DNA from: Amaurobius ferox
Lineage: Eukaryota > Arthropoda > Arachnida > Araneae > Amaurobiidae
Length of the DNA: 64,000 nt
Direction of reading: 5' to 3'
NCBI GenBank assembly: GCA_951213105.1
Contig: OX578139.1
Location: forward strand, 73,354,684-73,418,683
A program made the translations under genes and the position numbers. Of the stretch, positions 22,977 through 35,060 are shown piece by piece. The first letter of the stretch is position 1; each line of letters begins with the position of its first letter. A model generated the notes under the pieces. The model did no database searches, was not told where the DNA came from, and saw only the letters and a program-made list of their open reading frames with translations.

Positions 22977-23390
22977 TTAAATACGAAAAGGCATCCTGTC
23001 AATGAGGTGATCAATGGTGTGCTGAAGGATGGCATTCCACACAGCATGTAATTGGGCTTGTAACTGAACATGGTTTGCTGGAATTGGGAGTTTTCTTAAT
23101 CGGCGACCCATGATGTCCCAGATATGCTCAATTGACGACAAATATACCGCCCAAGGCAGGGTATTAAAACCTTGCAGAATATCCATAGTTACCCGTACAA
23201 TATGTTTCTTGGCATTATCCTGCTGAAAAGCAGTTCAGGCCGGGTTGACAAATATGGCTGTACCACAAGTCTCACAATGTCAGAAACGTATCGATGTGCC
23301 GTGATACCGCCAGAAACGTGGATCAAAGGTGTTCGTCCACTAAATGTTATACCACCCCAAACCATGATACCACTTAGGGGGACTGTGTGG
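22977..23390 (-). pseudogene. Tc1-like transposase, C-terminal part
   Basis: The minus strand gives GIMVWGGITFSGRTPLIH from about 23370, and later IEHIWDIMGRRLRKLPIP and HTIDHLIDRMPFR near 23000. These match the central and final parts of Tc1 transposases; the last block includes the conserved SxIEHxWD segment with the third acidic residue region. A frame change lies near 23190. The N-terminal half is at 24778-25310. Confidence 0.75.
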
Positions 23391-23397
23391 TTACTGA

Positions 23398-24745
23398 TAT
23401 AAAAAGCTTCCTGGTGGCGCTGTTGAAAGCACCGTCATATGCGAGTACGGCTATTATGAAGCATAACATATATTTGAACATGATGCAAATACTGTTCATG
23501 CCCCAGTTTAGCCTCAGGAATGAAGGGAAGGAGTAATAATTACTCAAGTGTAGGCAATGGGAACGGTAAGTAATTGCTGCACGATGCCTCCTCACAGACA
23601 AGATGAGACAGTTCTGTGCAATGGTTTGAATGTTTCAAGACAGAAGTTGTACATTTTATAAGAAGAGATGTCGTAGCCAATATCAAAGTGAAAACTACAA
23701 ATCTCTCAAATTTATATCCTCTGTCAAGTGTTAGCTCACACCGGGGTCCGGACGAGACCTTCCAGGTGTGGGAATTCCCTCCGATCATCAATTTCTATTG
23801 GAATCTATATGAAATGAGTGTCACTACGCAATCCAATAATTTGGCCGGAATTGGCACCACCCATTCCTCACGTAAAAGTGACATAACGAATGAGCGGACG
23901 AGGTGACTTGCACGATAGTTATAAGAACTTATCGCAGGAAACAGAATCCGAGGCACTAGAATCTGAGCATAAAAATTTTTCTCAGAGCTCGACTATCTGA
24001 AATACGTAAATAACATACTAGGGCATCATCCCGTAGACGAACTGGAGTTGATCCAGACCGGTGTCATAACTATAACCTATCAGCCGCGGAAGTCACTTTG
24101 GTTCTCTTATCACCACATGGGATCTTAGGCAGTAAGCTTTCTGGCCCTTAGAGACATTTCGAATCGCCAGCGAGTAGCCAGGATCTAGACTCATACAAGC
24201 ACCTTTTGGTGGGATCTGATACCAACCGGTAGTTGGACGGTGAAGAATATAGTGGCCATCGCCCCAGCCTACTCCAAATATCCTCAAGGTCGCATGTAAC
24301 AGTGGACACTCGTGAACTGTGAGGACTCGCCTACCCAAACCCTTTCACTATGAACTGGAATTATCTATTTTTGGAATTACCAGCCATTTCATCTGCGGTG
24401 GAGGCATTGTGTCTCTTTAGGTTTCAATTGTGATGTAATGTGTATTTATATATTAATCTAAATTTAAACGTTAGTGCAAAATTAAGCTTTGCGGAAATTT
24501 CCCTTACTGAACAAATTTAATTTTAATCAATGTTAATTTGAAGTAGCAATTACCATAATAATCTCGTACACCCTGAGGTCAGGCTTGGTACTTTGAATGT
24601 ATAGTGTTTACATTATTATTATTGTTTGATAATTTAAGTGTTTAAATAAATATTTTATTGGCCACAAATCGGCTGGTTCTTTTAGCATTTCCGCAATGTA
24701 CTTTGATCTATTAAGATTCCACTATACCATTTTCAGGGTCAACTG
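23398..24745. other. Insertion of unknown type inside the Tc1 element
   Basis: About 1.35 kb separates the two transposase halves. Similar short sequences occur at its two edges (GGGGGACTGTGTGGTTACTG at 23379 and GGGGGACAGTATGGTTAAGT at about 24745), like a decayed target duplication. Inside are a minus-strand frame at 24093-24338 (start MGRRVLTVHECPLLH) and an AATAAATATTTTATTGG polyadenylation-like stretch near 24645. I do not recognise the family. Confidence 0.4.
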
Positions 24746-24777
24746 GGGGACAGTATGGTTAAGTATTAATGTTGTAT

Positions 24778-25310
24778 TTATGTAAAATTTGCTTCACCAC
24801 AATGGTCATCTGGCATACCAAAATAGAAACGTAATTCATGCGTGAACAGAATGTTTCGCCATTCTATCGACCAATTGTTTCTCATTTGACACCACTGGAA
24901 AGCGACGTAACCGCTGAAGACGTTGAAACGGCAGGTGTCGAAATGGTCATCTACCTCGAAGTCCCGAGTCATGCAACCGGTTTCGAATTGTTTGCGTCGA
25001 AACCACGTTACCAGTAGTGTGGGATAAATGTCGTTGCAACACGGTTGCTGTGGTAAACGGCTTCCGCGCAACGCCTCTCAGAAGAATACGATCTTCACGT
25101 GATGTGATACATCTGGAAGTTCCACTACCTGATATCCGTGTCGTTTCGTTGTCTCTCACTAACTGTAACACACACGTTGAACTGTGCTCACAACACGACC
25201 CAATAGTTCAGCGATCCTTCGAAGGCTCAATCTACCCTCACATAAAACAATGATTTGTTGCCGTTTCGTTAACGACAACTGAACGTATGCGGTACGTCGA
25301 CGTACTCGTG
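24778..25310 (-). pseudogene. Tc1-like transposase, N-terminal part
   Basis: Starting near 25312 (MSRVRRRTAYVQLSLTKRQQ), the minus strand continues through CVLQLVRDNETTRISGSGTS, REDRILLRGVARKPFTTATV, QTIRNRLHDSGLRGR and, after a shift, VAFQWCQMRNNWSIEWRNIL and FTHELRFYFGMPDDHCGE. These correspond to the DNA-binding helix-turn-helix half and the first catalytic region of Tc1 transposases; TDESRF-type text reads FTHELRF here, so the first catalytic Asp is lost. Confidence 0.75.
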
Positions 25311-25546
25311 ACATACTGTGATGATTTTTAAATTTTTACAATCAGAAACCAATGACACTATAATTTAGCAGTGATATCGCTCCTCCTTGACCTGACGCTT
25401 TTATGCTGCTTGACAAGGTGCTACGTCACTATGCGTAACAAAACTGTGATCATTTGCATATTTTGCCTTGCTGTTTCAATTACCTGATTTACAAAAAGTT
25501 ACCCCTACAACTTTATGGTGTTGCGATTTCTGTTGTGAGCAGTGTA

Positions 25547-25840
25547 TTACCATAAGTTTGCAAAGAACTTCTCAAACATTGCAGATCCTTACATCGGTTA
25601 ACGGAAGAAGCCAAGAAATTTGCATTTACGGCTTAATGTGACGATGTCTTCAATCTGCTTAAGGAAATACTTGTTTCTGATCCCATTCTGTCATATCATC
25701 AACCAGCAGAAAGCTTTACACTGGATACCAATACTATTATAGATAGTTTGGGGTAGATCTCTCTCAAGACATAGGAAGGCAGATCCGGATACTTTACAAG
25801 TACTTGTCGAGGCAAGAAAGAAATTACTGCCTAACAAGGA
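25547..25840 (+). pseudogene. Gypsy-type RT connection / RNase H fragment
   Basis: The plus strand continues the RT fragment ending at 22786: HKFAKNFSNIADP, then RLTEEAKKFAFTA, DDVFNLLKEILVSDPILSYH and ESFTLDTNTII, the start of the RNase H domain with its first acidic residue. A VDLSQDIG-like segment follows out of frame. Stops and shifts are present, and the domain is cut off where R1 begins. Confidence 0.7.
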
Positions 25841-25844
25841 AAGT

Positions 25845-26552
25845 ATATGTAGGCAGCACATGACTTTCCATGCAGACTCATATTCATTATCGCTTTAATT
25901 CTTCAATAATTCATTTATTAGATTTTAATTGCACAAAATAACAGCCACAATTATTTTCAAGTACACTGAATTTAACTTTTTATTTCAGTTTTGGTATTCA
26001 TTTGGTAACTGGATATATTTTCAAAAGTGGCGTAGCGAAAATGCGAAAAAACTAAAATATCTAAAGAACAGCAATTCCTAGAGTAATGGGGTTGGTTCTA
26101 CTCTCTTCATAGAAAAAATTAATTACTTATAAAAAAAGTATTTAATTGATATATTTGAGCATACGTAGCCTTTTATTTTTAGATTTAAAGATTTTTGCGG
26201 GACATTTCGCAAGACAAGGCAGGTTTCTTTTATTCCGAATCACACCAAAATCTAGTCTGCAGCAGGTTAACCTACAAGGGACTTACCTACCAAATTTTAT
26301 GAAATTCGGTCAATTAGTTTTTCAGTTAGAGTGGAAAAAGTATCTGCACAGACAGACAAACACACACAGATACACACAGATACACACACACACGCACGCA
26401 CACACACACACACATACACACATCACGCTAAAAATTGTTTTTTCGTGTTCTAGAGGTCCCAAAACGTGTAGATCCGTCGAAAACTCGAGTTGCGATTTTC
26501 GGCATGATTCCAATACTTTTCCTATACATTACAATGTATTGCAGGGAAAGTA
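25845..26552 (+). repeat. Dispersed repeat family R1, copy 2
   Basis: GGCAGCACATGACTTTCCATG, AGTGGCGTAGCGAAAATGCG, a CA-rich stretch at 26343-26425 and a terminal hairpin (CCTATACATTACAATGTATTG then AGGGAAAGTA) occur in the R1 order. Frames crossing the CA run are artefacts. Confidence 0.75.
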
Positions 26553-29033
26553 AAAATTGTTGGCAATTGTTACATCCATAGATTACTTTCATAATTCCCT
26601 CTATGGAAGGAAATGCCTGTTGCGGACTTTTGACGCTGAGATTATTTAAGTTCATTGCAGAAAGAAATTATTTTGGATCAAAGAGAGTAAATTTGCTAAT
26701 TTTACTACTAAATATATCAAATAAATGTTTTTCTCTACAATTTTTACTTATGGAATTATATAAGCGTGGTAATAGTCCTTCATCCCAATCATTTTTATAA
26801 CTGATAAAGTTTGAAGATCTGAAGAGATTGGCTTCTTTTACACGTTAGTTTTTGATCATATTTCAGTCCTCTTTGTATATTTTCTTTCTTCAGCACACTT
26901 AAAACAGACAGGGATCTTAACATATTGAATTGCAATGGTCTATAGTTAACACGTGTTTTGCAGAACTTATATTGCCAATGTTCTGTAAGAAAAAAAATGA
27001 AATTTACACGATTTTGACATGGCCTTAGATCATCTTAAATCTTAAATTCTGAACTCTTCAAAGTCGTCTCTTTTATGAGAAAAACTCGTTTCTTCACAGG
27101 CGGCGTGATCTTTCGGACTTGGCCTAGCATTTTCTAGGTCAAGGGGCTTAGCAACAACAACATGAGAAAAACTTATAATTTGCGACATTTGCGAAATTTC
27201 GAATATTCATTGAGGTTCCTCAAAATGTGAAAATTTGGAATTTTATCATTTGACCTTTACCGATTTCTATATGATACTCTGCATACACGATTTTCAAATG
27301 TATATCTTAAACATATTTTCTGTATAATTCTCGTTATAAATTACTATTTTTGAGAGAAAAACTGAGAAATATGAATTACGAGATTACTAATAGCCACTAT
27401 GATCATGTCAAATTTAATAAATGAGAAATTTGTGTATTTTCCCTTATATGTTGCAGTGATCAATATTGCAAACATTATGGATTGTAACTTAATATTTGGC
27501 TGTAGAATGTAAGTGCAAATGTGAAAATGTCATAACAAAAATGTTCTATAATTGATACAAAATATTTTATAGGGCAAAATAAACCTAATTAATAACTTCT
27601 TGTCTCATCACGCTTGCCTGACAGAAAATCGAAAAACCAACATTCTTGTAGTTTCTGATATACAGGGAAAGGTGGAAACAAGAAAAAACAGGCCTGGTCA
27701 GAAGGTGATCGTCTTAATCTTTAACCTTGTATGCTATTATTTTAACAGAACTTGGCTGGTTCCTTAATAAGCCTGAAACTTTTGACTGGAGTTAAAAATC
27801 GCCGAAGATTTCAAAATTGCGCCGCTTTTTGTCCTTTATCTGTGCTAATATGTTTATTAACTTTTAGGTTTATAATCAAAGTTATTATACGACAAAGTTG
27901 GTGCTGAAGTGTGTAAATAATTTTAAAGTCAAACAAATCAGACGATCACACGGATTTTCGAAAAAAAACTAGAATTGAAATGTCCAAAATTGGATGTGTA
28001 AATTGTGGATGAAACTCCTACCACTTCCGGAATGTGATGCTCAATCCATGTCAATATTCATCTAAACTCTAACAGCTGATTTTTCAGAAATATATATTTC
28101 AGGAAAATTTCTTGGCAAAAACCCATATGCAGTTATCTCATCCTAGCTTGCCACAATCAAATTGCAGCATAGGTGTTCCTCGTCCAAACAAATATTTAGT
28201 TTATTTCGCTTTGGAAGATTATCTAGGAAGAGAACTAAAAAATATTTTCATTATGTTCCGAAGGTATTTTATGTTTTTGAATAAACGTTACTTGCAAATA
28301 ACATAATCTATTGACCGAACATGATTTCTTCAATTTATCCTAAATGGTAGAAAAAATAATATGTTCGATATCTCGAGAACAGCTCTTGATACCTTTTAAC
28401 AGTGTCCAATGATTTCATATACAATGCCCGTACAAATAACCTACTTAGTTTGTAATAGTGGAAATATTTGTTATGGCTTTTTTTCGCATTTCAGATATAA
28501 AACTGCACATGTTAGCGTCTTGTACATGTTAAATATTATATCGGTATTTGTGAGTTAAGATTCAGCCATCTAACTCACCTAAGGACTTCTGAAAGTCTGG
28601 AAAATCAAAAACACGATCGACAATTAAAGATATGTCTCTTGGAAGCATAAGAGGTTTTCGCGTTTTGAAATTAGCGTATGCCTCATATCATGCAATAGAG
28701 TACAGTGACTGACGATCAAATGGGAAATAGTGTAAAAAGTAACTTAACCGAAATTGTAAATAAAACTAACATTATTTCAATGCTGATGCAAAAATAAATA
28801 AATAAATGATTTAAATAAGATAATCGCTTAGGATATACTTTGATTTTCTTCCTTAAATAAAGGAAATCAAAAACCTATACACTAAATGAGATATGACTCA
28901 CGCCATGCTAGCCATAATACTCATTTACAGCATAAGGTGTGGCAGCACAGATAGGTGACGAAATAGAAGTAAACGTGGCAAACGTAATTAAATAATGAAA
29001 ATATAGATGCGAAGTATGTGTAGAAATAAAATA
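26553..29033. other. Unassigned AT-rich DNA
   Basis: About 2.5 kb with no convincing gene. Two small points: a single monomer related to the degenerate repeat of 15960-16530 near 28000-28110, and a TTAGCAACAACAACATGAG stretch near 27155 that resembles a SINE (CAA)n tail. Confidence 0.5.
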
Positions 29034-29159
29034 CACTGGCGGAAAATAAAATCCTGACGCCAAGATGAAATTAGTTTAGAAGAAGGAAATTTAGGTAAAG
29101 GAATTGTGTAGGTAACATATTTATTTGATTAAAGATAACATATTTATTTGATTGCCAGC

Positions 29160-30125
29160 ATACAGACGTGCATGCATCGTGTCGTACAGGTGCCGTTTGT
29201 CAATTCGTGGGATGGAGTCCCATGCGTGTTGCACTTGGTCAGTCAAATCAGCAACGGTTAATGCTGGTTATGGATGATGCTGCATTTGTCTTTCAATTAT
29301 GCCCCATACGTGCTCGATGGGAGAAAAATCTTGTGATCTCGCAGGCCAACAACATATCGACACTCTGTAGAGCACGTCGGGTTACAGCAGCGGTATGAAG
29401 ACGAGTGTTATCCTGTTGGAAAACATCCTCTTAAATACTGCTATAAATGGCAGCACAACCGGTTTAGTCACCAGTCTGATGTACAAATTTGCTGTCAAAG
29501 TGCTTGGGATAAGTGCTCCTGCTGTCACATGGAAATGCCTCTCCAGACCATAACTCCTGGTGTAGGTCCAGTGTGTCTACGTCGCAGACAGCTTTGTTCC
29601 AAGCGCTCACCTAGCCTCCTTCTTACCAACACACACGACCATCACTGGCACCAAGACAGAAACGGCTCTCGTCTGATAATACAACAAATCAACACTCAGC
29701 CCTCCAATGAGGTCTAGTTTGACACCATTGACGTCGCAGATGGCAGTGATTCGAAGTTGGTGGTATGAACGCTACAGGCCATTTGGCTCGAAGCTGTCCC
29801 TAAAGTAATCCATTTCTTAAAGTTCGCTGTGCGACTCTGGGGCCAACAGAAGCTCGAATTTGCTGCTGCAGATGCAGTACGATTCGCCAGAGCCATGCGG
29901 CGAATACGACGGTCTTCCATCTCAATAGTGGCCCGAGTGCGGCTGGAATCCGGTCTTCTTGAGATAGTGCCTTCCCGTGACCACTGCTGCCAACAATCAT
30001 GCACATTGGTTAAATCCTTGCCAAGTCTTTCTGCAATATCGCGGAAAGAAAATCGACCTTCTCGTAGCCTTATAGACGAGTTTCACGTTCGCGATTCCAC
30101 TGGACAGCGGCCATGTTCTTTGTAA
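29160..30125 (-). pseudogene. Tc1-like transposase, multiply disrupted
   Basis: The minus strand gives, in order, REGRFSFRDIAERLGKDLTN (first helix-turn-helix), VHDCWQQWSREGTISRRPDS, MEDRRIRRMALANRTASAAA (second DNA-binding subdomain), a central part around LWSGEAFPCDS and the catalytic segment FQQDNTRLHTAAVTRRAL, where QDN carries the second acidic residue. Family length is about 340 residues, and almost the full span is here. At least three frame changes or stops inactivate it. The nearest upstream Met lies in non-homologous DNA at 30364, so the original start is uncertain. Confidence 0.8.
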
Positions 30126-30129
30126 CATC

Positions 30130-31133
30130 GGCCTATCTGTACTATTGAAGAATGGGAGATTAAGATAACACTTGCGCTATATAATAAAATGATAACGTTC
30201 ATATTACTTGACAAATTTATTTCCGCATAATATATTACATGGAAACTTACAGAATCAAAATGTACTTTACTTGTGAAATAGATAAAAATAGAATAATTAG
30301 GAAAATTTAAGGTGATAAGAATATCAACACACCCAAACGAATATACATTTTTATAGATTTTCATTGTTAAACATCAAATAGTTAGCCTTATTATCTATTA
30401 AATAAATAATATGGACTGATTATTTGGCAAATTAGTTAGTTTATTCAATTATAATAAATATATTAAGATTTACACACTATTGCATTAAAATAAATTAAAT
30501 AAATAAGCATCAAAAGTACCTTGACTTCTTGTTTTTTAGCCTGATTTGGAGTAACTGTAAAATATAGCGTTACATCAGACCATTTGAGGGATGGTATCAG
30601 AACAGGCGACCGAGAAAAACTTTGTATTTTAATAATATATGGATTGTTAGATAAACCAGTAATAATTAATTTTTCTTTGTACCTCTGTTGGGTTTCTAAA
30701 GGCAATTTCTCGACGTAATTATATAATTTCATATTGTAAACCTATCTATATTAAGAAAAAATCGCTACACTATGTTAACAACTAACACTTTAACATTGAA
30801 AGAATACAGTGATGGCGGACGGCGTCTACAAAGAGTATAGCGGTGAATATGACGTCGGTGCAACTCATCTATATTATACGGCCTTGTTCAAACTCACTAA
30901 GTTGCAGATACTGCCTTCTTCGTCTCCTTAAAGGCATGCTTGACTCAAACTTAGCTTACAACGTCCAATCCGGACGATAAATTACCCTCACGAAGTTTAC
31001 ATCACGTATTTAAAACAAACGTGATTTGCATGATCATAGTGGCGCTACTAACGCCACTCTTATTCGTCTAGCGCGAAATTTGAATACGCGTCATCTTTCA
31101 TATGTGCAAAAACTCGCCACCCAAATTTCGTTT
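30130..31133. other. Unassigned interior of the Tc1 element
   Basis: About 1 kb between the transposase start and the hAT insertion, longer than expected for a Tc1 5' region, so another insertion is likely. Segment 30800-31130 is less AT-rich. No domain is recognised. Confidence 0.4.
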
Positions 31134-31141
31134 ATCTAGCA

Positions 31142-31707
31142 CAGTGTTCTTCAACCTTTGTCATCCTGCAGAACCCTTTTTTTGAGATATTTTTTTATGG
31201 AACCCTTCTTTTCAGTAGCACACCCAGATTTGATTTTAGGTTGGATGTGTCATATTACGTATTACATGTTATGAACAAGGTGCGTGCCTGCCTTTGTTAA
31301 CAAAACTTTATATAAGATATAAATTTGCATTAATTCGAACAAGAAGTTAAATATTCCATATAAAGAATTTGTATTATACATGCATATGTCATATGAAATT
31401 GAAAACAAAGAAAAACAAAACAAAAGCAAAAATTAAAAAAATATTTAAAAAAATTAATGACTTTTTTGTGCTTGTTCATTACTGCACAATTTATCAATAT
31501 CCGGGTATATCGGTGATAATAGGAGACGCATATCGTTTCCGGCATTAAGTCGATTTCTATACTTGGTTTTTGTGGACCGGCGCGGCGTAACGTCCTCTAT
31601 AGTTGTGAACGCGGATTAACATTCGAATTGTATTATCGACTCGCGGAACCCCTAAAGCGTTTGAGTGGAACCCTAGGGTTCCGCGGAACACAGGTTGAAG
31701 AACACTG
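31142..31707. mobile_element. hAT-type MITE with 8 bp target duplication
   Basis: The ends are CAGTGTTCTTCAACCT and its inverted partner AGGTTGAAGAACACTG. Inner homology includes GCAGAACCCT against GCGGAACCCTAG. ATCTAGCA is repeated exactly on both sides (31134-31141 and 31708-31715). The 566 bp interior has no transposase. The 8 bp duplication and CAGTG terminus are the hAT signature. It sits in the Tc1 end, so it is the younger insertion. Confidence 0.93.
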
Positions 31708-31918
31708 ATCTAGCACAACTGTTTCTTGGTTTTGGGATTTTATTTTCCGCCAGTGTATATCCAGTAATCGTGTTATACCTTCTAAACATTGATTACCAGT
31801 AATTCCATATTAGAAATATATAAAAAATTACTTGATATGTAACGGAAAGTTTTTTCTGTGATTTATCAGATTCAATATTTAAAATGATATTTAATATGAT
31901 ATTAAACATTTAATATAT

Positions 31919-31977
31919 CATGAGAAACTGGGAATATTAACATTTTATAAATGTTAATGTTTTTTGTGTTTCTCATG
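31919..31977. repeat. Nested inverted repeat
   Basis: The outer arms CATGAGAAAC / GTTTCTCATG enclose the inner arms ATTAACATTT / AAATGTTAAT with a 3-nt loop. It is a short cruciform-capable segment of unknown origin. Confidence 0.75.
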
Positions 31978-32583
31978 CTGTACTTCACCACACTGTACTC
32001 CACTCTCATTTTATCGGTGTTTTTTGTTCTACTTATTTTTTAACACACTAGATGGCCCCATCAGTTACTGTAGTTTAGTATTTTTGTAGCATGAAATGAT
32101 AAAACAATCATTTGACATTATCATCCTCTGCGTTTATTCACAGTAAAGCATTGAAACCATACGTTTCCGCATCAATTTACTTCTTTTATTCTCTTATTTG
32201 TTTAACAGTTTATGCCGCGCGTCCTGTATTCATTGTTAAATACAATTTTAGGAGTTTGGTTGCGCTATTTATAAATATATTTCTAAACATATTTCAACTG
32301 ATTATTTTCAGGTAAAATAATATTTTAACCAACAGAATCTTTCTAAATTGTAATACAGAAAATTCAAACGCATTTAAGTAACATTTTGACAGTCGACAAT
32401 TTAAATTATTTAATTTGATTTAGCACAAACTCAAATTGACTCAAACTACATACCACGCAAAACATGACTGGATTCAAGACACAAATATTTAATTAATAAA
32501 CATCTTCATAAGCACAAAACCCACCCAAAACTCGGAAGACACGCCCATTGCAGATAGCAGCATCCATGGACCGGTTCCACGCT
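31978..32583. other. Unassigned AT-rich DNA
   Basis: Nothing recognised. Confidence 0.5.
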
Positions 32584-32895
32584 TTATATGCACTCGTAAT
32601 CATGAAATAACCTGTGGTAGCATAAAGTTTCCTTCGAGTCACAATTTCTGCGAACTTCCATGGGAACTGACAATTTCAATTCTTCCAAGTGGTCAGCATA
32701 AAACTCATCGTCATGCTGAAGAGCGCTTAATAGGCCCGAAACTGGACCCTCTATACTAATATCTGCAATGGAAATCGTAAAGCGCCGATAGCGGACGGTA
32801 GAGGTAGCTGGTAACCGGAACATATAAAAAAGCGAAGTGCGAATTATGTTTTTATAATTAATCATATTTTTATAAAATACTACATCTTTAAACAT
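32584..32895 (-). CDS. Possible coding exon, hypothetical
   Basis: I do not recognise this frame. On the minus strand it runs 103 codons to a TAA at 32584. The second half (IADISIEGPVSGLLSALQHD, then DEFYADHLEELKLSVPMEVR) has balanced, non-repetitive composition with many acidic residues and a higher GC content than its surroundings, unlike most chance frames here. The first 30 or so residues are low-complexity and probably not coding; a TTGCAG near 32766 could be a splice acceptor. There is no partner exon, signal peptide or membrane segment. It could be a host exon, a retrocopy or chance. Confidence 0.2.
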   Translation of the reverse strand: MFKDVVFYKNMINYKNIIRTSLFYMFRLPATSTVRYRRFTISIADISIEGPVSGLLSALQHDDEFYADHLEELKLSVPMEVRRNCDSKETLCYHRLFHDYECI

Positions 32896-33440
32896 TTGAG
32901 GTAATTCTTTTAATACTACACTTTAAATTTGAACCAATCTAAATGGAAGTGGCATGCGCAGAAATACACATTTCCGAAATCAACAAGAATTAAAGGAGTT
33001 CTTTGAAGCAATATATATCTAATTTTGCTTACAGAAAATTCCGAGAGAAATATATAAAGAAATTTTAAATGTATGCAAATAACTCCCTTTATTATGGAGT
33101 ATTTTTTTCCACCTGCCATTATTATAAAATATAATTTCCAGATGCGAGAGAAAGTTTTTTTTTTTTCAGCATTTAAAGGGAGGTTTTGTTGAAGTGGGTG
33201 TTATTCGTTTCCTCCAAATTGCATTCTTTGGAAATATAGAAAAACTCAAATTAAACCAAATTGAAGCTGTATTTTTATACAGCAATTAAATGTTTAAGTA
33301 ATTGGACGGTAAAAAAGTGTCCAAATTTATCTAATTACGATATTTTCTATTTAAGAAGTTTTTAACTTAAAATTAAGAATTCACGTTGCCTTATCATATT
33401 TTGATGTTGTCTTGAACATGAAAAGAGTCTTTACTGGAAG
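32896..33440. other. Unassigned AT-rich DNA
   Basis: Nothing recognised. Confidence 0.5.
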
Positions 33441-33850
33441 AACTTCTGAGAATTAAAAGGGACAAACAAGGAAGATCAATCATGCATAGCGCATTGATTA
33501 TGAAACACTTTCCAACTGCAATGCAATTTTATTTAAACAACTCTAAAATGCGATACATTCAGCGATATGATATTTAATATTACCACAATACTACAATAAT
33601 TTATTATAATTAAAAACTTTATCGAAAACATATGAACTTTATTCAAATGACGTCATCGAAATATAAATCGACTGGCTCTCTTTATATAAAAGCAGCATTT
33701 CATACATTAACTTTTTTCCATACCTTTCATTCATCGCAATACTACAATAATTTATTTTATTTACAAATTTTAAACTATGAAAGTATAAGTAATTTAACTC
33801 TATGCTTAAAACTTCATTGAAAAAATTATCTACTTCTCTATGTAAAATCA
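33440..33850 (+). repeat. Dispersed repeat family R3, copy
   Basis: The order is GATCAATCATGCATAGCGCA, GAAACACTTTCCAACTGCAA, AAATGCGATACATT, ATTCAAATGACGTCATCGAA, GGCTCTCTTTATATAAAAGC. The reverse complement of the same order occurs at 40840-41290, and the first half at 38800-39033. Confidence 0.7.
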
Positions 33851-34139
33851 ATTAATGATACATTAAGCTATATTGCAGACTCTAGAGCTAAATAATTTTG
33901 CGTTAAAGAAAATCAGCAATTCTTATACAACTCATCCTACATCTTTTTGTGTTTACATTCTCCGTAAGCGGAAATTAGGCTTCATTGTAGAAATAATCAA
34001 AGTTTGATGATCATTTAAACTCAAATGTACTGTAATAGCGTTGTTTCATAATGTAGATGCATAGAATTTAAGCAAAAATAAAGCGGTTTTAGGACGGATA
34101 CAACACTAAATGCAAATTAAAAATAACTTTAAAAATCAC

Positions 34140-34590
34140 TATTTTGACACAAGATGGATGCCATATTTTATTTTGAAGTGGATCACATGATATTTTAATA
34201 TAATATGGGTGTAATTATTATTTTATTTTTATTTAAAAAACTACCGAATATATTTTGCTGATATTTTTTATGAGATAATTTGAATAAGTCCTAAAAATTT
34301 CGAAGCAATTTATGAATTTTAAATTCGCTTAAAAAATGTTTGAAAAATTAGGTCCCATAGAGTTCAAGGTATTTCATTTTTTCAACCCGGGTTCAATCCA
34401 AAACTAATTAGTAGTTTGTATTAATTTATATTCCCTTAAGTCCCATAGACCGTCTGAACAACATACTCAGATTTGATTTTGATAAATTCATTTTTACGGC
34501 AGTTTTCGTACTAATGGACAGACAGACAGAATGATCAAAGTCGAAAACACTTTTCAACTATGTTGTAAAGTGTTAAAAATCAAACATGCA
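34140..34590 (+). repeat. Dispersed repeat family R4, copy 2
   Basis: Collinear with 41300-41715 and inverted relative to 660-1320. Landmarks are CCTAAAAATTTCGAAGCAAT, TAGGTCCCATAGAGTTCAAG, CCATAGACCGTCTGAACAAC and a three-unit GACA run. Confidence 0.7.
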
Positions 34591-34594
34591 GTCA

Positions 34595-35060
34595 TCCCTA
34601 GGACGTCAATATAGGGTTGCACGATAGCACCGTTGGTTCAGGATTTCCAGATTTGTCGATGTATCGTCAATTTGGCAAAATTTCAAATGTTCGAGAACAT
34701 TCTCTATATAACAAATATTCTACGAGATACGACGTTCTTCTGGAAGTTTCTACTGAGTGTATATATAAAAGGAGGCATCACTCAGTTGGGGAGCAGTTGA
34801 CGTGAGACTTGCTACATTGAATTGAGGAGTAAGCCAATGTTTTAAGAATAGTTTTCGCTTTTTTGTGATATAAGTGAAGTATTTAATTGCTGTTTTACTG
34901 AACCTGACAGTGTTTAGTGTTCTTTTAAGATAGTTTTCGAGTTGTCTGATGTATATTTTTCCTGTTCCTACTGTGCTTGTAAATAAATGTTAGTTACCCA
35001 GAAATTTGAGTTCATCCCTGTATGCTGAGTGTACAACCGTGATTCCAGTCGCAACAATAA
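34595..35060 (+). mobile_element. Solo LTR-like remnant
   Basis: Same family as 21920-22480. It has a better preserved promoter-like TATATAAAAGGAGGCATCAC (34762 on) and AAATAAATGTTAGTT near 34980 that could act as a polyadenylation region. No internal retrotransposon sequence follows, so it is either solo or truncated. Confidence 0.5.

Larger units (their letters stand above)
22789..25544 (-). mobile_element. Tc1-like element inserted in gypsy, itself interrupted
   Basis: The ends align as inverted repeats over about 100 bp: left from CACTATTCACAACTGGAATC, and the right reverse-complemented from CACTGCTCACAACAGAAATC. Both share AACACCATAAAG and GCAAATGATCA. TA lies outside each end (22787-22788 and 25545-25546). 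Removing it restores gypsy continuity. The transposase is split by about 1.35 kb of other DNA (23398-24745). Confidence 0.8.
29034..31755 (-). mobile_element. Tc1-like element carrying a hAT MITE
   Basis: Both ends read CACTGGCGGAAAATAAAATC into the element, with TA outside (29032-29033 and 31756-31757). A decayed transposase occupies 29160-30125 on the minus strand. The 5' side is extended by unassigned DNA and the 566 bp hAT element. Confidence 0.9.
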
